Assembly (NCBI GenBank): GCA_038210445.1
Contig: JBBQWQ010000031.1
Coordinates: forward strand, 21,361-85,360
Direction: 5' to 3'
DNA length: 64,000 nt
Origin: JABFRG01 sp038210445
GTDB lineage: Bacteria; Myxococcota_A; Polyangia; Polyangiales; Polyangiaceae
Position numbers and translations under genes: made by a program. Each line of letters opens with the position of its first letter. Within the stretch, counting starts at the first letter, position 1. Shown here piece by piece: positions 54,095 through 64,000 of the stretch. The notes under the pieces were generated by a model. That model was not told where the DNA came from and did not search any database. It saw nothing but the letters and a program-made list of their open reading frames with translations.

Positions 54095-54775
54095 TCACTT
54101 GGTGGCCGCAGGTGCCGCGGGCAGGGTCGGCAGGGCGATCTTGGCGTAGTCCTTGGGCACCTCGAAGAGCGCGTTGTCGAGGGGCATCTTGTTGATCGAT
54201 ACCACCTCGCTTCGGGAGATCTCCTTGCCGCTGGCATCGAACTCCACCGAGCGCAGCGGGAACGACTTCTTCTGCCGCAGCTCGGCCACGCTCTTGGCGC
54301 CGCCTCCGCCCCCTGGCTTGAGGCTCGATAGGTCGAAGAATACCAGACCCTCGGTCATGCACACCTCGGTGCGCTTGCCGGTGGCGTCTTTCACCCGGAG
54401 CACTTCGCAGGTGCGGCCCGCGATGGTCTCCTTCTGGCCGGTCTTCTCCAGCGTCGCGGTGTCGGGGTTGGTGTTGGGCTGCGCGCTCGGTTTGTCGAAG
54501 TCGATGTCCATGTACGCCTTCTCGGCGTCCATGATGATGATCACCTTGTTGGCGGCGGGGTCGAAGACGCCGTGGGAGATCTTCCCATCGGGCGCCGTGG
54601 TGTCGAAGCGAAGGCGCTCACCCTTCGCCCGGAGCGTCATCGTGGTTGGCGTGGTGGGCGCCGCGCTCCCGGCGCGTGTGGTCTTCATGACGATCTCGCC
54701 CTCGAACGGGCCGGCGTCCTTCTTGGAACAGGCAAGGGCAAAGAAGAGCCCGCAGAAAACGAGAGGTGTGCGCAT
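54095..54775 (-). CDS. DUF4412-like predicted lipoprotein
   Basis: 226 residues from ATG 54775, nine nt behind GGGAG; lipobox ALAC. The body matches the DUF4412 type: FEGEIVMKTTR, TLRAKGERLRFDT, KVIIIMDAEKAYMDIDF, TIAGRTCEVLRVKDATGKRTEVC and a C-terminal VSINKMPLDNALFEVPKDY. LolA/outer-membrane-lipoprotein-like beta fold likely. Two Cys in the middle could form a disulfide. Unknown ligand. It precedes the Cys-rich lipoprotein gene by 53 nt in the same direction, and diverges from the 54892 gene. Confidence 0.85.
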   Translation of the reverse strand: MRTPLVFCGLFFALACSKKDAGPFEGEIVMKTTRAGSAAPTTPTTMTLRAKGERLRFDTTAPDGKISHGVFDPAANKVIIIMDAEKAYMDIDFDKPSAQPNTNPDTATLEKTGQKETIAGRTCEVLRVKDATGKRTEVCMTEGLVFFDLSSLKPGGGGGAKSVAELRQKKSFPLRSVEFDASGKEISRSEVVSINKMPLDNALFEVPKDYAKIALPTLPAAPAATK

Positions 54776-54891
54776 GGGAACAATCTCCCACGCTCTGCGC
54801 CGCGGTTGGACCACAAAACGTGGGAGCGCGAACCGAGGCGGCGAGGATTCACTCTCGCCATCGGGGCGAACTTGAGTACTCTGGAGCGAAG

Positions 54892-55509
54892 ATGAGTCAG
54901 TCTCCGCTCGTCGGGTACAACAACAACGTGAGGCACAAAGACCGCGTCTTCCACGTGCAAACGGAAGACTCCGGCGTGCACCACCCGCACATCATCACGC
55001 ACCTGTTCATGGATGGCGGTCGCATCCTGAAGTCGGTGAAGATCAGCTACGCCGAGCACCTCGGGCAGCACAAGCTCGCAGACCTGGTGCGCAAGCTCAT
55101 GAAGGAGCAGCACAAGGGCATGTTGCTTCGGCTGCGGGCCGGTGAGTTCGACGCGGTGGCCAGCGGCAACACGGCCCCGGCTCCGAAGGCAGCCGCAGCG
55201 CCGCTCCCCTCGCCCTCGGCGCCGGCTGCGTCCAAGCCTGCAGCGCCGCCGATGCCGGTGCGCGCCGCGAGCCCTGGTCTGCCGAGCGCGCATCCGGCGG
55301 ATCGCTTCGGGGAGCTACCTCCGCTGCCGCCGCCGCCGGAGCGCGTCCTGCGCAATACGCCTTCGCCCAGCGCCAACGGCACCGGGCGCTACGCCGCCAC
55401 CGAGGTCTCCAGTGTGTTCGGCGAGGCGCCGCTGCCGGTGGTCTCCAGCGAGCCCGACCGCTCGCTCGACGAGGTCATTCTCGGCTACCTTTCGGAAGAC
55501 CTGGAGTAG
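54892..55509 (+). CDS. conserved protein with HVQTEDSG domain, function unknown
   Basis: 205 residues from ATG 54892 behind GGAG. The first 85 residues are a compact conserved-looking domain (YNNNVRHKDRVFHVQTEDSG, HPHIITHLFMDGGRILKSVK, LMKEQHKGMLLRLRAGEFD) that I recognise as recurrent in myxobacterial genomes but cannot name. The rest is a Pro/Ala-rich disordered tail ending in a conserved short helix (SLDEVILGYLSEDLE) that could be a docking peptide. No signal peptide; cytoplasmic. It converges on the kinase operon. Confidence 0.75.
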   Translation: MSQSPLVGYNNNVRHKDRVFHVQTEDSGVHHPHIITHLFMDGGRILKSVKISYAEHLGQHKLADLVRKLMKEQHKGMLLRLRAGEFDAVASGNTAPAPKAAAAPLPSPSAPAASKPAAPPMPVRAASPGLPSAHPADRFGELPPLPPPPERVLRNTPSPSANGTGRYAATEVSSVFGEAPLPVVSSEPDRSLDEVILGYLSEDLE

Positions 55510-55510
55510 A

Positions 55511-55553
55511 CAAAAGAAATCGCGCCCGCGTCCGGTGAGGGAGCGAGCGCGAT
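55511..55553 (-). terminator. intrinsic terminator of the ferredoxin-NamZ-kinase operon
   Basis: On the minus strand an 11-bp stem with one mismatch (55553-55543 with 55529-55519) and a 13-base loop is followed by TTCTTTTG (55518-55511). It lies 128 bases past the kinase stop (55681). The same hairpin has no T-tract in the other direction, so it serves the leftward operon. Confidence 0.65.
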
Positions 55554-55680
55554 GGTCGCGCACCTGGCGGAAGTGGGAGGGAGGGGGAAGGCGCGCGACC
55601 CATGTCTCCGATGAACTGCGTCAGGCGCCGGTTGCGGCGATCGTGCACGCCGTTCGCGGAGCCGCGCGAACGAGCGCAGA

Positions 55681-57362
<1,682 letters not shown>

Positions 57363-57366
<4 letters not shown>

Positions 57367-58547
57367 GAGCCGTTGTTGTTTATACTCCAGTTTTGGCGCG
57401 CCGCGACAACCTCTGCACGGTTCTCGTCAGGAATCTGCGAAGCCGTTTCCGCGATGTCGCGAACCGCCTCACCGGCCAGGATTGCCTCACGCGTAGCAGG
57501 ACCGCCCAGGAGCAAGTCGAAGGCTGGCACATCGTCGCGAAATTCGTAGCGCTCGGTGCGAAACGCAAAGCGCGCGGGGTCCTGGCGCTGGGCCAGGGCA
57601 ATGAGCGCCACGTAGGTTGCCACAGGCCGAAAGCTCGGCGTCCGCACATGGACCTGCACCCCGCCACATGGCAGCGCGCGGTGTTTGTGGAACGTCGGAA
57701 GGAAGGTGAGCCCGCGCGCCACGAAGCCTGGAAGGCCAAGGCCGTTCAGATCGCGGGCCAGGCGTTCGCCGTCGATCCAGGGCGCGCCGGTGATCTCGAA
57801 GGGCCGCGTGGTGCCACGACCGTCGGAGAGGTTGGTCCCCTCGAGCAGGCACCCACCGGGGTACACCTGCGCCGTTTCGTAGGTGGGCATGTTGGGCGAG
57901 GGCATGACGAAGGGCCGGTCCCAGGCGGGGGCTTCGGCTGCGCGATCGAGGCCCCGCACGGGTACCACGGTGACGAGCCCCTCGGGAAAGCCCTCCGCCT
58001 TTGCGCGCCAGAGCGCGACCTCGCCCAGCGTGAGACCGTGCCGAATCGGGAGCGGCGCAAGGCCCACGAAGGAGAGGTACAGGGGCGACGCCGGAAGCGC
58101 GCCTTCGAGCTCCAAGCCGCCCAGCGGATTCGGGCGATCGAGGATCACCACCCGAACCCCCGCGTCGCGCGCCACCCGGGCCGCCAGCACCGCGGTCCAG
58201 ATGAACGTGTAGTAGCGGGCGCCGACGTCTTGCAGGTCGACCAGGAGCACGTCGAGCCCCTCGAGATCGGCGCGCTTGGGAACCAGATCGTCGAAGGCAT
58301 CGCCGTACAGGCTTCGCACGACCACGCCGTTGCGATCGCGGGCGTCGGCCACCGTGATCATGTCTTGCGCCTCGCCGCCGTAGCCGTGCTCGGGGCCGAA
58401 GATGATGTTCGGCCGAAGGCCCAGGCCCTCGAGCACCTCGCTCACGTGGCGGAGCGAGCGGTCTACCGACGCGGGGTGGGCCAGGAGCCCTATTTTCGAG
58501 CCGCGAAGGCGGAGCAGCGCGTCATGCTGGTCGAGTCCCACGAGCAT
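57363..58547 (-). CDS. NamZ-like exo-beta-N-acetylmuramidase (DUF1343)
   Basis: 394 residues. DUF1343 hallmarks: IGLLAHPASVDRSLRHVSEV, IIFGPEHGYGGEAQD (Glu53-His54), LVDLQDVGARYYTFIWT, LDRPNPLGG, YLSFVGLAPLPIRHGLTLGE, PSPNMPTYETAQVYPGGCLLEGTN and SDGRGTTRPFEITGAPWID. In Bacillus and Bacteroidetes this family (GH171) removes terminal MurNAc during peptidoglycan recycling. No signal peptide is visible, so the enzyme should be cytoplasmic, unlike many exported members. It lies 14 nt downstream of the ferredoxin gene and overlaps the kinase start. Confidence 0.88.
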
Positions 58548-58561
58548 GGCGCAGTGTCATA

Positions 58562-58951
58562 CTACGCTCCTGGCGCGCTGGCATCGGTATTGATCTGCGC
58601 GACGCCGGCAGGCGCCATGACCAGGCGCACGGCCTTCTCCGGGCAGGCCACCACGCAGAGGCCACAGGCGCGGCACTGGTCGGCGTGGGGCGTGTAGGCC
58701 GTCAGGCGCCGGTGGGCCATGCTCTTCAGTTTGCCGATGAACCGGAGCGCCGCGAAGTCGGCGTCGTCGATGCGCCGAATCTCGAACACGTCGTAGGGGC
58801 AGACCGCGGCGCAGTCGGCTTTGCCCTCGCAGCGGTTCTTGTCGACGATGGGAAAGTAATGGCCACCGGGGGCGCGGCATTCGTCGCCGGGGCGATCGGG
58901 ATGGGCGGCGGCGCGGCGGGCTTTTTCGCGATGCAAAGCAGGTACAGACAT
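58562..58951 (-). CDS. dicluster ferredoxin
   Basis: 129 residues. The C-terminal motif is complete, Cys93-x2-Cys96-x2-Cys99-x3-Cys103-Pro. The N-terminal one is CEGKADCAAVCP, Cys41-x5-Cys47-x3-Cys51-Pro, lacking the second Cys of a full 4Fe-4S motif, so that cluster is likely 3Fe-4S or has another ligand. Between them is a 40-residue loop. The opening HYFPIVDKNRCEGKADC and the CPYDVFEI phrase are shared with a widespread ferredoxin family. It is a cytoplasmic electron carrier; the partner is unknown. First gene of the ferredoxin-NamZ-kinase operon. Confidence 0.88.
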   Translation of the reverse strand: MSVPALHREKARRAAAHPDRPGDECRAPGGHYFPIVDKNRCEGKADCAAVCPYDVFEIRRIDDADFAALRFIGKLKSMAHRRLTAYTPHADQCRACGLCVVACPEKAVRLVMAPAGVAQINTDASAPGA

Positions 58952-59103
58952 GGGCTTCCTCGGGGGCGGAGGCGGAGGTGCAGAGAGAGAGAGCGTGTGG
59001 CCCCAGCATCGGCGGCCCGTGTGAAGCCTGTGCGGTGGAGAAGATTAAGAAGTGTGAAGTGCCGCGTTGCGCGGGCTCCGCGAGCCCCGTACGCTTGGCC
59101 ACT

Positions 59104-59859
59104 ATGCGCGTGCTACCCCGAGCCGGGCGGCTCATCTGTGGAGCTTTCGTGGTGCTCGGCACGGTGGGCGGGGCGACCGCCGTGGGGGCGTGCGACACGT
59201 TCGACACGGCGCCAGCGGGCGACGGCGGAGTGCTCTTGGAAGCAGGAGGCCCGGATGGCGCGGGCCCGGACCGCGACGGCGGTGAGGGCGGTGAGGGCGG
59301 TGAGGGCGGTGAGGGCGGCGTCTCGTTCAAGCCCTGTAGCAACGGTACGCGGGTGTTCGTCACTTCGACGACGTACCGTGCGGACTTCGGCTTGGGAGCG
59401 AACGACTCCAAAACCGAGGCCGACACGCTGTGCACAACCGTGGCCCAAAACGCAGGTCTCGCGCGCCCCTACCGGGCATGGCTGGCCACCGGCCTTGTAA
59501 CCTCTGGGCCGCGGGCGATGCTCACCTCGGCGAGCGGCGCGTTCGTGAGCACCGACTGCAGTGTGGTCTTCGCCAAGCAGGCGAGCGATTTCACGACAGG
59601 GCTCAAGGTCGCCATCGATCGGCTGGAAGACGGCAGGCCCGTCGACAGCTTGGGCGATGCCGGCGACGTCCACACGGTCTGGACCGGCGCGACGGCCGAC
59701 GGCACGAGCACTGGCGCAAACTGCGGCGACTGGAGCGTGACGGCAGGTGCGGTCGTCACGACGGGCGATTTGAAACAGACGGGCGCCGCGTGGACCACGG
59801 GCGGCGGCGGCTCGTGCGGGAGCGCCGGTCGGTTCTATTGCTTCGAAGTCCCACCGTAG
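59104..59859 (+). CDS. DUF1554-like predicted lipoprotein with Gly-Glu repeat
   Basis: 251 residues from ATG 59104; lipobox VGAC. An Asp/Gly-rich linker includes GEGGEGGEGGEGG, encoded by perfect 9-bp repeats. The rest (about 75-251) is a DUF1554/collagen-endostatin-like domain: VFVTSTTYRADFG, KTEADTLCTTVAQNAGL, YRAWLATG, CGDWSVTAGA and AGRFYCFEV. Cys pairs suit an extracellular fold. DUF1554 proteins occur in Leptospira and myxobacteria as surface proteins of unknown function. Divergent from the ferredoxin operon. Confidence 0.85.
   Translation: MRVLPRAGRLICGAFVVLGTVGGATAVGACDTFDTAPAGDGGVLLEAGGPDGAGPDRDGGEGGEGGEGGEGGVSFKPCSNGTRVFVTSTTYRADFGLGANDSKTEADTLCTTVAQNAGLARPYRAWLATGLVTSGPRAMLTSASGAFVSTDCSVVFAKQASDFTTGLKVAIDRLEDGRPVDSLGDAGDVHTVWTGATADGTSTGANCGDWSVTAGAVVTTGDLKQTGAAWTTGGGGSCGSAGRFYCFEVPP
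59279..59318 (+). repeat. 9-bp tandem repeat in the DUF1554 gene
   Basis: Four perfect copies of GCGGTGAGG encode Gly-Glu-Gly units in the linker. In-frame repeat number could vary between strains and change linker length without breaking the gene. Confidence 0.85.
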
Positions 59860-59949
59860 AGTTGCGCAATTTTTGCATAGCTCAACCCCGGTAAACCTTC
59901 GCGTGGCGCGCGTTCGTGGTACGGTCAGTCGCAACTCTTGCGAGGTCCC

Positions 59950-61314
<1,365 letters not shown>

Positions 61315-61354
61315 AGCGTTGCGCGGAGCGTACCGCAGCGGCATACTTCGCCGC

Positions 61355-61918
61355 ATGAAGGCCTACACTCTCTCGCTTCTGTGCGCCGCGGCCATCGCCT
61401 GCGGCGGAGGGCAGAAACCTGCCAACGACGCCACCGAGGGCTCCTCCGGCGAGCCCAGCAGCTCGAGCGGAGGAGACGGCACCGGCGATACCACCGGCTC
61501 CTCATCGAGCAGCGGCAGCAGCAGCAGCGGCAGCAGCGGCGGCGCCGCCAACAGCAACTCGCCCAAGGAAGGCGGCACGCGCAGCCAGAACTCCTACGAC
61601 AAGGAGAGCACCGACGTGGTGCTGAGCCGCGCGGCCCGCCAGGTGAAGGCCAACTGCGGCGCCGCCAAGGACGATCAGGGCAAGGCCACTGGCCCTTGGG
61701 GCAAGGTGAATATCAAGATCACCCTCGGTCGCAACGGCCACACCAAAGCGGTTTCGGTGCCGCCTCCGCTCGACGAAAAGCCTGCCGGCAAATGCATCGC
61801 CAACGCCTTCGCCATTCTGGTCTTCCCGCCGTGGGCGGGCCAAGACACCGACGTGGACTGGGAAGTGGAGCTGCTGAAGCCCGAAGAGCCGGTGAAAGAT
61901 CCAAAGGGAAAGAAGTAG
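61355..61918 (+). CDS. predicted lipoprotein with TonB/AgmX-like C-terminal domain
   Basis: 187 residues from ATG 61355; lipobox AIAC. A very Ser/Gly-rich linker (about 28-65; SSSSSGSSSSGSSGG) precedes a compact domain (80-170): VLSRAARQVKANCG, GKVNIKITLGRNGHTKAVSV, GKCIANAFAILVFPPW and VDWEVEL. This pattern with two Cys resembles the AgmX/TonB C-terminal-like domains of myxobacteria, which bind envelope partners. Function unknown. VOC gene follows after 3 nt, so they are co-transcribed. Confidence 0.8.
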   Translation: MKAYTLSLLCAAAIACGGGQKPANDATEGSSGEPSSSSGGDGTGDTTGSSSSSGSSSSGSSGGAANSNSPKEGGTRSQNSYDKESTDVVLSRAARQVKANCGAAKDDQGKATGPWGKVNIKITLGRNGHTKAVSVPPPLDEKPAGKCIANAFAILVFPPWAGQDTDVDWEVELLKPEEPVKDPKGKK

Positions 61919-61921
61919 CCC

Positions 61922-62317
61922 ATGTCGATTCTGGATCACGTCTCGCTCAACGTTCGCGACTACGCGAAGTCGAAGGCCTTCTACACGCAAGCGCTCGCGC
62001 CGCTCGGCATCACTTGCCTGATGGAGTACGGCAAGGCGGGCGGGTTTGGCAAAAGCGGCAAGCCCGAGCTGTGGATCGGCGAAGGCAACACCACCTTCCA
62101 GACGCCGGAGCAGGTCGCCACCATCACGCCCATTCACGTAGCCCTCACCGCCCAGAGCCGCGAAGAGGTCGATGCATTCTACAAGGCAGCGATCGAGGCC
62201 GGCGCCAAAGACTTCGGCGCGCCCGGCATTCGCGCGCACTATCACCCCGGCTACTATGGAGCCTTCGTGCTCGACCCCGACGGGCACGACCTCGAAGCGG
62301 TGTTTCACAAGGGCTAG
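61922..62317 (+). CDS. VOC-superfamily (glyoxalase/bleomycin-resistance-like) protein
   Basis: 131 residues. Two beta-alpha-beta-beta-beta modules: LDHVSLNVRDYAKSKAFYTQ at the start and VALTAQSREEVDAFYKAA with a C-terminal GYYGAFVLDPDGHDLEAV. Metal ligands typical of the superfamily are visible (His6 and the terminal Glu). Substrate cannot be predicted; such proteins act as isomerases, dioxygenases or antibiotic-binding proteins. It lies 3 nt after the lipoprotein gene and 3 nt before the ferritin-like gene, so all three are probably one operon. Confidence 0.9.
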   Translation: MSILDHVSLNVRDYAKSKAFYTQALAPLGITCLMEYGKAGGFGKSGKPELWIGEGNTTFQTPEQVATITPIHVALTAQSREEVDAFYKAAIEAGAKDFGAPGIRAHYHPGYYGAFVLDPDGHDLEAVFHKG

Positions 62318-62320
62318 CCC

Positions 62321-63553
62321 ATGAACCTCGAAGCCCGGCTGTCGCGCGCGGTGGTTCTGGCCTTGTCGCTGCCGGCTGCGCAGCTTTGCGCCTGCGCCGG
62401 CGCTTCGGCGCCTCCGCCCGCTCCCGTGGCGGCCGAGCCGGAGGCGCAGTCAAGTACAAGTACCAGTGCAAGTACAAGTGCACAGGTCGTTGCCGTTGCG
62501 CCAGCCGACGCGGGCGCAGCGGCGCTACCGGTCGCGGCGACGCCCGATGCACGGGCCCTCTGCACGGCCTACCGCGACGCGCACCAGGAGCCACAGCCCG
62601 GCAAAGAGAAGCCCGTGGAAGTCCAGAGCCGCGGGTACCCCGATGCTGTCGCGGGCGCGGTCGCCAGCGACGGACAGGTGCGCTGCCGGATCGCGTGGTC
62701 GCGCACGCGCGCCCTTACGCCGGTCAAGCGGCGCATCGCACCGGTGTGCTGTCAGAGCCGGGGGCGGCGAACCGCATGCCCGCCGGCCAGCCTAGAAGCG
62801 CTCCCGACCACGCGGGTGATGGTGGAGGAAGTGACGCTCTCGGCCGCCGGCAGCATGATTCGCAGCGAAGCCCACGTGGAGCACGAGTTCGAGGAGCCGG
62901 CGCGCAACCATTGTGGCCGACGGTCGGAGGCCGCGCACCTCACGCCGGCCAGCGACGGTGAGTGCGGCGTCTCCATCGCGTTGCGGGCTATGGCCGAGCT
63001 CGAGGCGATCTCGGTTGCCGCGTTCGAGCGCTTGGCGCGCGAGCTCACTTCGTTCGGCGCGCCGGCCGCGCTCGTTACCCGGGCCCGCAGCGCAGCCGTC
63101 GACGAGCGTCGCCACGCCCGGATGATGGGCTTGCTCGCGCGCGATGCCGGAGCGCCGCCCCAACCCGAAGGGGCCGTGCCGCTGCGCGCTCGCACGCTCT
63201 TCGAAGTGGCGCTGGAGAATGCCGTCGAGGGCTGCGTGTACGAGACCTACGGCGCCGCCACCGCCCTCTTTCAGGCCCAGCGTGCCGCATATCCCCACTT
63301 GCGCGCGGTCTTCGCCAGCATCGCGCCCGACGAGACCGCCCACGCCGCCCTCGCGTGGGATCTCGACGCATGGTTCGCATCGCAGCTTGCCGAGCCCGAC
63401 GTCGCGCAGCTGCGTGCGGCCAAGGTTCGCGCGGCACAGCGCCTCGCGGACCGTCTGGCGGAGGCCGAGCCGGCGCCAGGTCTCGGCCTTCCGAATCGCG
63501 CGGAAGCGGAGACGCTGCGCCAAGCAACCTTCGCAGACCTGCTGGCTGCGTAG
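62321..63553 (+). CDS. predicted lipoprotein with ferritin-like di-iron domain
   Basis: 410 residues from ATG 62321; signal sequence with LCAC lipobox, then a Pro/Ala linker with a Ser-Thr repeat (QSSTSTSASTSA). A Cys-containing middle part (about 75-205) is followed by a four-helix ferritin-like domain (about 215-375). Four carboxylate helices are visible: AELEAISVAAFERL, AVDERRHARMM (Glu-x2-His), LENAVEGCVYETYGA and IAPDETAHAALAWD (Glu-x2-His), giving a complete di-iron site. An envelope-anchored di-iron protein is unusual; it may oxidise iron or a substrate outside the cytoplasm. Last gene of the lipoprotein-VOC-ferritin operon. Confidence 0.83.
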   Translation: MNLEARLSRAVVLALSLPAAQLCACAGASAPPPAPVAAEPEAQSSTSTSASTSAQVVAVAPADAGAAALPVAATPDARALCTAYRDAHQEPQPGKEKPVEVQSRGYPDAVAGAVASDGQVRCRIAWSRTRALTPVKRRIAPVCCQSRGRRTACPPASLEALPTTRVMVEEVTLSAAGSMIRSEAHVEHEFEEPARNHCGRRSEAAHLTPASDGECGVSIALRAMAELEAISVAAFERLARELTSFGAPAALVTRARSAAVDERRHARMMGLLARDAGAPPQPEGAVPLRARTLFEVALENAVEGCVYETYGAATALFQAQRAAYPHLRAVFASIAPDETAHAALAWDLDAWFASQLAEPDVAQLRAAKVRAAQRLADRLAEAEPAPGLGLPNRAEAETLRQATFADLLAA

Positions 63554-63582
63554 CGTTCCCCGATGCTCCCGTGACCCACAGG

Positions 63583-64000
63583 CTAGGCGTCGATCATTTC
63601 CTCGAGCGTCGTCGCGTTCAGAACTCGCTCGGTCCACCGCTCGAGGTCTGCGAGCGTCGCCTCTCCGAAACGCTCCGTGACTGCAGGAGGAAGCGGGCCG
63701 AACTTCAGCGTCGCAAGCTTGCGCAGCACCTCGGCCTTTCCTTCGGCCTTTCCTTCGGCCTTTCCTTCGGCCTTTCCTTCGGCCTTTCCTTCGGCCTTCC
63801 CTTCGGCCTTTCCTTCGGCCTTCCCCTTGGCTTCCCCTTCGGCCTTTCCTTCGGCCTTTCCTTCGGCCTTCCACTTTTCTGCGAGGGTCATGAGCTCTTC
63901 CTTGGCTTGCGGATCCACCACAGCGGCGGCGTCGACGATGGTAGCACCCACGTCGGTGCTGGCCCCATGGGCGGCGTAGTGCAAGAATACGCGCAGTTCT
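63583..64000 (-). CDS. Rpn-family nuclease C-terminal part, 5' end outside the window
   Basis: The frame runs on past 64000, so the start is not here. Visible are ELRVFLHYAAHG, a helix (KEELMTLAEKWKAEG), about twelve GKAE units and a closing domain (VLRKLATLKFGPLPPAVTER, LADLERWTERVLNATTLEEM). This is the usual C-terminal layout of the Rpn/PD-(D/E)XK nuclease-transposase family, whose catalytic domain would lie upstream. The GKAE run comes from a 12-bp tandem repeat. Such proteins are linked to recombination; the nuclease motif itself is not seen. Confidence 0.8.
   Translation of the reverse strand, partial: ELRVFLHYAAHGASTDVGATIVDAAAVVDPQAKEELMTLAEKWKAEGKAEGKAEGEAKGKAEGKAEGKAEGKAEGKAEGKAEGKAEGKAEVLRKLATLKFGPLPPAVTERFGEATLADLERWTERVLNATTLEEMIDA
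63731..63872 (-). repeat. 12-bp tandem repeat in the Rpn-family gene
   Basis: About twelve imperfect copies of TTCGGCCTTTCC (plus strand) encode GKAE on the minus strand, with two slightly changed units near 63820. Copy number could vary by slippage in frame. Confidence 0.9.

Noticed and set aside
63731..63872. CRISPR-like array
   Set aside because: The 12-bp units are contiguous without spacers and encode GKAE in frame.

Overview
The window is high-GC DNA from a Gram-negative bacterium and reads as a chromosome segment of a myxobacterium, most likely of the Sorangiineae/Polyangiaceae type. The case rests on five Hanks-type Ser/Thr kinases, very many lipoproteins with Asp/Ala/Gly-rich linkers after the lipobox, RCC1, IPT/TIG, DUF4331 and DUF1501 surface proteins, TPR/PEGA proteins, a sigma-54 response regulator, and genes packed with ATGA/GTGA stop-start overlaps. 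No rRNA, tRNA, CRISPR array, prophage or complete insertion sequence was found.

Layout. 0-5 kb: 3' part of an RCC1-repeat protein, then a leftward lpxK-like / FHA-GGDEF / class III aminotransferase group. 5-14 kb: two kinase cassettes that share a TPR+PEGA-like membrane protein, a lipoprotein and a Ser/Thr kinase, mostly translationally coupled. 14-19 kb: leftward housekeeping genes (2-oxo acid dehydrogenase E2, rsmB) and a large IPT lipoprotein. 19-23 kb: a tightly coupled leftward operon encoding a SulP anion transporter fused to a CcmM-type gamma-carbonic anhydrase, followed by two SPFH (HflK/HflC/stomatin-like) proteins; this is the most striking locus. 23-26 kb: a three-gene exported system (c-type-heme/DUF1549-like, lipoprotein, Tat-dependent DUF1501). 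26-44 kb: lipase, rseP, a signal-less PhnD-like protein, a kinase, and a run of exported beta-propeller, DUF4331 and Big/LTD lipoproteins, with an ATP-grasp enzyme. 43.7-44.1 kb: a collapsed ku/ligD remnant. 45-53 kb: pectate lyase and TetR diverging from a candidate operator, then a kinase, a TPR protein and a HupE/UreJ-like membrane protein. 53-59 kb: lipoproteins and a ferredoxin / NamZ-like muramidase / kinase operon. 59-64 kb: DUF1554 lipoprotein, sigma-54 activator, an energy-domain lipoprotein, a VOC protein, a ferritin-like lipoprotein and the C-terminal part of an Rpn-family nuclease with a 12-bp tandem repeat.

Two families of short dispersed repeats are recognisable because each occurs twice here: a ~133-bp element with terminal inverted repeats placed against gene 3' ends (19.2 and 52.9 kb), and a 64-bp element (30.25 and 45.43 kb).

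The coupled groups suggest three functional themes: membrane-anchored signalling (kinases with proline-rich linkers and lipoprotein/TPR partners), surface/envelope building (lipoproteins, RseP, NamZ, lipase, pectate lyase) and inorganic-carbon handling (SulP-CA with SPFH scaffolds). Functions are inferred from recognised motifs only; no database search was possible.
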